From Portunus trituberculatus (lineage: Eukaryota > Arthropoda > Malacostraca > Decapoda > Portunidae), in the NCBI RefSeq assembly GCF_017591435.1, contig NC_059272.1, forward strand, positions 1,688,501 to 1,752,500: a stretch of DNA of 64,000 nt, read 5' to 3'. Each line of letters starts with the position of its first letter. The stretch's first letter is position 1. A program made the position numbers and the translations under genes. The notes beneath the pieces are model-generated. The model was not told where the DNA came from and did no database searches. It was given only the letters and a program-made list of their open reading frames with translations. This document shows, piece after piece, positions 57,079-64,000 of this stretch.

Positions 57079-58906
57079 TATTTAACTAGATAAGTGAAAC
57101 CACTAGGTAAATGAATTATAAAAGACATATTTTCGTAAAACTATTACTGCAGTTATTGAGGTGCCTTGTGTTATTTTGATGAGCAAGGAAACTGCTTGTA
57201 ATGACATGCATTGCCTGAAGGCAGAGCAGGACGTGCTGACCTTCCACTCCAGAGCTGGCATGAAAGCATCTGGGATAAAGCTTTGCTCTTCAAGGAATCC
57301 TAAAATCAGCTGTCATCTGCTCTTTGTCGTAAGTTGTCAGTCCCTTTCTTTGATGCAGTTGTATTGGGAGTAATTAATTTTTTGCTGTCCAATACTTTCT
57401 TTTCCAAATTTAAGTTGAGCACAAGTTGAAGTCAGTAGTTGTGAAGATGCAAGTGTTCATTATTTCATTGTGTTGTTTTGATTTGATCGCTACATTTGTT
57501 CAAGAGTGATGAGAGCAGCAGTGCAGATGTTAGTTTTAAGGCTTCTCCTTATACAGAGCATGTGCTTGTGTCGTAATGTGTCGGGAAGAGTTATGTGTTG
57601 TTTGGGACAACTGTATTCATTGCTGTTGAAGATGAAAGATGAAAGTGGGAGTTGATCCATGATGTGGATAGATTGGCATGACTAGATAGATAAATTGGAT
57701 TGTGATAGATGTAATTGTGAGTGTGTGTGTGTGTGTGTGTGCATACACATTTGCATATGTTTACACATGCATTTGTGGTTCCATGCAGTCATGTTTGCAG
57801 TTGTGTGTACTTTAGGACAAATGTTAACTCATCTAGCTAGCCAGCCTTGTCAGCTTTTGAGTAGTGTTGGTGTTCACAAAACTGTTAGCTTACGTCTCAG
57901 TGCAAGTTGTCATGACACTGCTGTTCAAACATTCTCATGTGCCATGACATCACTTTGGTTTAGGAGTTTACAGTTCATTGTTATACTTGTTGTGTAAATC
58001 TTACTTCTACATTTTGAATGATAACTGTTGAACAGTCACTACAGACATTCTCACACACATCAGCCAGGTCATGGAGTCAGACTAGTGTCCTGGTCCAGTT
58101 CACTTACATATAGAATGGTCTTGTAGTGTCCAGTGCCTAGCACATTTTGTCTTAACACAGAAATGCTGAACTTACTGTACATGTTCTTTACATATTACTC
58201 AGAGACTCCATTGTGTATTGTCATGTTTTGTGGGAGCTTTTCCATTGTTGTCAGGGAACAGACTTGCTCTTCCAGAAGTAGACTGAGAGTTGGCATAATA
58301 GGAAAGGAAAGGAATCAGTAGTGTGTAGCTATTGCTGATTCATCACCTTAAGAAGCAGTATTTCTAATTAGTTGAATTTTGAAAACCATCATAATAAGAA
58401 GTTGTTTCAAAGGACAAATCAGTGTTTGTGATAGCGTGGGACAACACAACACTCACAATGTAAGAGCTCAAATGCACGACGGTGTCATTTTTGGCAGGTG
58501 CCACGTACGGACGTGGTGCCCCGGGGGATGAGGCAGCTGACACCAGGCTAAAGATGCAGGTTCTCAGCTTGTAGTTTCCCACTGGCTAGTTGGCATGTTT
58601 CATATTTTGTACCTAGTTGACAAGTGCATGACTGCAGGGGTGGTATGTGTTAGTCTGGGGAAATAATAGAACACATCAGTATTGCTATCTCAAGTCATCA
58701 GCAATATTTATCTTTAAAAGATATGCTCTTGATATTTCTTCATCCATTTATTGATGAACAGCTAACTGTGGATGTTGAACTTTGTAGTGAATAAGATATC
58801 TGTGACATTTCAGTACCTAAGATATTACATTGTAAAACTAAAATGTAAAATGATAAATATAGTAATATGTATTGCTAGTAGCAAGTAAGATCAAAGAGAG
58901 AGTGCT

Positions 58907-58935
<29 letters not shown>
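56637..58935 (+). other. Probable MAP3K4 3' UTR or downstream flank
   Basis: No coding exon in the gene's frame. GT at 56736-56802 and GA at 57049-57074. No clear AATAAA was found before the LINE at 58936, so the transcript end is not placed. Confidence 0.5.
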
Positions 58936-58937
<2 letters not shown>

Positions 58938-60666
58938 ATTTACCTAGTTGTAGTTTTACAGGGCCTGGGTTTTATGCTCGTGTGGCCCCGTCTCCATATC
59001 TACACTTATCAAATTTTTCTTTAAAACTATGTACACTCTTTGCTGACACCATTTCCTCACTCAAACTGTTCCAAGTCTTAACACATGTTTGCGGAAAACT
59101 AAATTTTTGAACATCTCTCAGACATCTTCCCTTCCTCAGTTTCTTACTATGCGATCTTGTGCTTCTAATGTCATATTCTTCTCTCAGGATTAGTTTCTCA
59201 TTATCCACTTGATCCATTCCGTTAATCAATTTATAAACTCATATCAGATCCCCTCTCTCTCTTCTCTGTTCCAGGGTTGGTAGATCCATAGCTTTTAGTC
59301 TCTCCTCATATGTCATCCCTTTAAATTCTGGAACCATTCTTGTAGCCATTTTTGTAGTCTCTCCAATTTCTTATGTGTTTCTTTTTATGGGGGTCCACAC
59401 AACTCCTGCATATTCCAATCTAGGTCTTATTTTAGTACTTATCAATTTCTTCATCATTTCTTTGTCCATATAGTGAAATGCTAATCCAATATTCCTTAGC
59501 AAATTATACGTCTCTCTGAAAATTCTATCAATATGGCTTACCGGTTGATTGTTTTCTTCCATTGTCACTCCCAAGTCCTTTTCCTTTTTTACTTTTTCTA
59601 GTTCTACTCCATCTCCCATCTTATAGATTCCCACTGGTCGTCTTTCACTTTTTCCCATTTCCATGACATGGCTTTTGTCCACATTGAATTCCATCTCCCA
59701 TTTTTACTCCATTTCCAGATCTTGTTTAAGTCTTCCTGTAGTATTTCACAATCCTCTTTTTGTTTAATGACTCTGCACAGTTTCGCATCGTCCATAAACA
59801 GATTTATGTAGCTGTTCACTCCCTCTGGCATGTCGTTTATATATGAGAAAAAGTATTGGTGCCAATACTGACCCCTGTGGCACTCCGCTGTCTACTGTTC
59901 TCCACTTGGACTTCATATCTTTAACTATCGTCCTTATTTCTCTCCCCTCAAGTAATTTTCATCCATCTCAATGTGCTTCCTTTTAAGCCACCCTTCTCCT
60001 CTAACTTCCATAGTAATCTTTCATGTGGCACTTTATCAAACGCCTTTTTTAAATCTAAATAAATACAGTCAATCCATCCTCTCTCTCTTGTACTTTATCA
60101 ACTATTCTAGAGTAGAAACTCAATAAATTTGTTACACATGACCGACCTTTTCTAAAACCAAATTGGCTATTTGATAATAATTTGTTGTCTTCAAGGAACT
60201 CGATCCATTGTTTCTTTATTATTCTTTCACACATCTTGCATATTACACTAGTTAGTGATACCGGTCTGTAATTTAAAGGTTCTTCCTTCCTTCCGCTCTT
60301 ATATATGGGAACCACCTCAGCTCTTTTCCACTCCACTGGTACTGTTCCATTTTCTATTGAGCATTTTATGATGTATATAGGACTTGCTAGTTCTTCCCTA
60401 CATTCTTTCAGTATTCTGCCTGAGACTTCATCCGGTCCCATTGCCTTTTCCTCATCCAGTTCCGTCATCAACTTTTTATTTCAAGCTTGGTTACTTTAAT
60501 CTCTTTCATATGGACAGTCTCTCTATTACCCTGTGGTCTTTCAAATTTGGATTCCTTAGTAAAGACCTCCTGTAATTTACTATTTAACAGTTCTGCCATA
60601 CTTTTTGGGTCTTCCACCATTCCGTTCTCTCCTTTTAACCTTTCTATTGTTTCTCTGTCTTATTTG
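58936..60666 (-). mobile_element. CR1/Jockey-like LINE, copy F
   Basis: It covers the same region as copy A and is similarly frameshifted: 60471-60055 reads PLNYRPVSLTSVICKMCERI and SNSQFGFRKGRSCVTNLLSF. The 3' end TAGGTAAATAC joins (CA)n. Confidence 0.93.
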
Positions 60667-63413
60667 TGTGTGTGTGTGCACTAGAAGCTGAATGTGAAGA
60701 CTTATGTAAAAGTGATCAGGTGAGCTTCGTGCTACTTGACAAACACATGAAACAGTAATATGGTATAGGAATAATTATGATAAGCAACTGTATCTACTTT
60801 TTACTCCAGGGAATTTTATATCATATAACCATAAGTATGTAAGAGGCAGGTATGGTAGTATTAGATGGTTGTGCATCCACAGAGCCTCAGCAGCTCTGTC
60901 TGTGTACAGTCAGCAAGGAAATGGTACAGTGTGACTGCTCAGCCAGTCACTTGTCTGTCAGACTTGTTGTGGACACACTTGTTACTATATGCATCATGGC
61001 AATTGTGTTTGCACCTCAGCCTGTCACTATTCAAGGCATTTCTTTTCTGACTGTACCCATGATATTCCCTTGAGCCGTCCCTCGGAGGAGTGGTGCACCG
61101 CCATGGTCCACGGATGCCTTGACTTGTGTGCTCAGCCAGAGTGACTCCACCCGGCTTGTGGTGTGGCCCAGGCTGCTGCTCACTGGTGGTAACAGGATGG
61201 CCCACAGTAGGCGATGGAGGCTGGACTCTTATGCCATTCACTTTCCTTACAAATAGGTCAATCCAAATATATTTTATTACCTGTTATACTTGACAGTGCA
61301 GCTGTTGAAGGGGCTTTTGTATTATGGCAAGTTGCAGCACATACTGCTCAGGAGGCAGCTTGTGTGATTCCAGGAGTGGTGGCGGCAAGTGATGCGGAGA
61401 CAGGATAAGAAGCATGGGATGTTGTAATCACATGATTATTCTCAGCTGACCATTTTAAGTGACATTGTTTTAACTAGAGGTGCAATTATTTGTGGTTCAC
61501 TGTTGTATGATATTGTGCACTTGTTTACAAGGCTTTCCATTCTAGAGGGTGCATTCAGACCAAACTTTTGTCAGAACTCCCAGTCTGGCAACTTTGTCTG
61601 AGTACATCTTTTAGGCTGAGGTGCCTCAAGTGTTGCACCTTCTCTGACTATAAAGGTTTTGTAGTAATAGCTCATTCTCATTCTTTAATACTTTTATTTC
61701 TTATTGTATTTGTGCTTCTTTATCTTTACCAACTTTTAGCATTACTTAAGTTTTATTCATGCACTGATCACACGTCTTACTTCTAGAACTTGCAAACTCT
61801 TGGGTGATTGTATCCAAAGTATAGCATATGATTTGTTGATCTGTCTGTCTCGGATGCCTTGCTCGCTGCAGGCGTGCTCCTCAAGGTGATGGCCAAGGCA
61901 GGAGAACCTCCATCTCTCCTTGTCTAAGCACAGTCTCATTTTTCATGTGCACTTTTACTCTATCATATTTTACAAGTGGGCTTTTCCTCTTTACTACTAC
62001 ACAAATTTGTGGCTTCAAAATATGATATGCATTGCTTTAGATGCCATGATCATCAGTGAAATTGTGAAGTGTGAAATGAATGAAAGGTTCAGTTTTGAGA
62101 CATTCAGTTTTATTGGTATGATGAAGGGAAGGTCTGACTGAGGTAACCAAGATTGTGTAGCTTTGCTAGGGTTAGGAAAGAGCACCACCCCTCTCACCAA
62201 CAGACATTTGTAAGCCAGGATTGAACCGGCCCAACAGTGTAGTGACAGAAAACCTCAGGCCAGACTAGGTTGACACGTTGAAATGTTTGTGCACTGAATT
62301 ATACGTGTATTTAGTAATTTTAGTAACTGAGTAGTTGTAGCTCTTAAGTTGTAAATATGTATTCATGTGATAAGATCATATAATTTTCATAGAGAATTAT
62401 AGAAAGCAATGTGGAGTATTGTTGCAGAATAACTGAAAATTCTCCAACCTTTAGAATTTTTTTTTTTTTTTTTTTTTGTAAATTAAGTTTCTCAAAATTT
62501 TCTATTCTGAATATGAGATGTGTTGTGAATGGTTCTTTAAGATCACAACTTGTATCAGTGAAAGAAGCAGTCTTAACTCACAGGACAACTGCTGTGGAGG
62601 CCATGCTTGTGATGCAGTCCAATGCTGTTCACTTTTCTTGAATGAATATTAAGAATTTGTTTTTGTGGACTTAAAGTTGACATCATTGAATTGATACAGG
62701 CAGTGGTTGCTGGTGAGACTGGCAGTGCCTGTGGCTCGTTAATCAGCTGGTGAAATGACGCATTAGAAGCGTGTCACAGCATGACCTCCATTGTTGTACC
62801 ACATGTCTGTTATTCTGCCCAACTCTGTTCATCACCGAGGTGTTGAGCCTCCTGCTGCTCCGAGCCCGTCAAGTGTCAGGACAAGGCCGTGTTGGTGTTA
62901 TTCTCGCCCTGTGAAGGTGCTGTATTTCTGTGATGGAGAGTGACACTGTGGAATGTGAGCTTACTGTAGCAGCATAATATTGGCATCAAAATATTATACT
63001 ATGGAGAAAATATTTCTTTTAACCTGCTTGTGTTTCACATAAGATATTCTGTATATTTAAGTTTCATCATGAAATATCCTGTTTTTCTCCAGCTATTCAA
63101 CAGTCAGGTATTTCAGGTTTCAACAGCTTGATTCCATGATTTCCCACTTACTATGTGGATTTTAAGGTTTATGAAGTAGTATGTCATCCTTCTGTGAATC
63201 TAACAAAAGCCTTCTCTCTTATTCCTGCTGAGATTTATAGGAGTTCAGATAGAATAAAGAGGTTTGTCAAAATGTGATATAACAAAATGAGCAAGTTATC
63301 CAAACAGAACATAGACCACTAGCAGTACATAGCAGGGCACCAGAGATTGCTGATGTTCTGTTTGAGTATATTGTAATGCAGGCAACCACAGCAGCCTTCT
63401 GTAATGTTCCTAA
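60667..63413. other. Unassigned 3' flank
   Basis: Contains GC-richer islands near 61055-61230 and 62760-62920, a possible splice acceptor with short frame at 61872-61927, and an AATAAA at 63253-63258. No gene is convincing. Confidence 0.4.
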
Positions 63414-63596
63414 AGGGACCTTTACATAGTCAAATGATTTGTCAAACACTTGTTTGAAGTGATGTTTGAACGTGTATGAGGGATATTTGGTTGTCAAACA
63501 CATTGGTCACACAGTTTGACAACCAAATACCCCGTGCACACGTTCAAACCACTTCAAACAAGTGTTGTCAAACCGTTTGACTATGTAAAGGCCCCT
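63414..63596. mobile_element. Palindromic MITE, 183 bp
   Basis: Two arms of about 83 bp (GTTTGACAACCAAATA and inverse) around a short loop, ends AGGGACCTTTACATAG/CTATGTAAAGGCCCCT, TAA on both sides. Confidence 0.8.
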
Positions 63597-64000
63597 TAAG
63601 ACTTGATATCCTTCTTGTGTGTGTTGATTAATAGTTTGTTCACTGGTAGGGAGGAACCTTGCCACAAATTCACACCTTTTTTCAAAAAAATGTGCACCAC
63701 TGACATTGTATTCCTGCCAAAGCATTTTTTTTTTTATTTGTGAGGTATAAATGATTTGTATTTGTTTTAGACTGTGTTCTCCCAGTGGTATGGGGGGGGA
63801 GTGTTGCTTGGCCTCACACTTTGTGCCTGGCTTAGAGGAATACGAGGAAGTGTGTGTCCATATTCCTACACATCACAAGGACAGCTAGAAGAGGCAGAAC
63901 CAGTGCACTAGGAATGGACCATCTCTTCTCTGTATTCTTATTCCAGCAGTGTGACTAGATAATTAACTTGAATGATTCTGCAAATACACAAGACCTTTGG

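Noticed and set aside
63253..63258. AATAAA as the MAP3K4 polyadenylation signal
   Set aside because: It is 6.6 kb past the stop with a LINE in between; nothing links it to the transcript.

Overview
The window is eukaryotic and animal. It has long introns with GT-AG borders, dense (CT)n, (GT)n and trinucleotide microsatellites, tRNA-derived SINEs, fragments of non-LTR retrotransposons, Tigger/pogo, hAT and piggyBac-like DNA elements, and short GGTTA/CCTAA tracts. Together with the encoded proteins this suggests an arthropod, most likely a decapod crustacean. The species call is inference.

The main gene is on the plus strand. It is a MAP3K4 (MEKK4) orthologue of 27 coding exons from 11582 to 56636. 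Joined, they give 4896 nt with one continuous frame, about 1631 residues, close to the human protein (about 1600). All junctions used are GT-AG and their phases agree. The N-terminal MEKK4 regulatory region runs through exons 5-18. A complete Ser/Thr kinase domain occupies exons 21-26, with glycine loop, VAIK-type Lys, HRDIK, DFG and APE all present.

Intron 21 (36865-49877, 13 kb) splits the glycine-rich loop of the kinase. A second multi-exon gene lies entirely inside it on the minus strand, from 48236 down to 37852. It encodes a secreted fibrinogen-related protein: signal peptide, Gly/Arg/Ser-rich segment, coiled coil, then a C-terminal fibrinogen domain. One of its junctions (43136 to 42967) could not be resolved.

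Region 1-9 kb is transposon-rich. It also holds the possible end of a third plus-strand gene (exons 5856-6101, an optional 7061-7093, and 7318-7385), with a SUMO-interaction-like motif and two basic nuclear localisation signals. A Tigger-type element sits just past its stop.

Introns carry most of the remaining structure. There is a roughly 1.1 kb TTC/GAA array in the intron that interrupts the catalytic loop, and a 480-bp GGT array directly after exon 12. Intron 1 holds a long inverted repeat. An approximately 200-bp TTAA-flanked MITE family occurs six times. CR1/Jockey-like LINEs and tRNA-Val SINEs both end in (CA)n. Downstream of 56.6 kb there is probable 3' UTR or intergenic sequence, another LINE, a palindromic MITE and a few unproven exon-like islands. 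No prokaryotic systems, CRISPR arrays, rRNA genes or intact stand-alone tRNA genes were seen.
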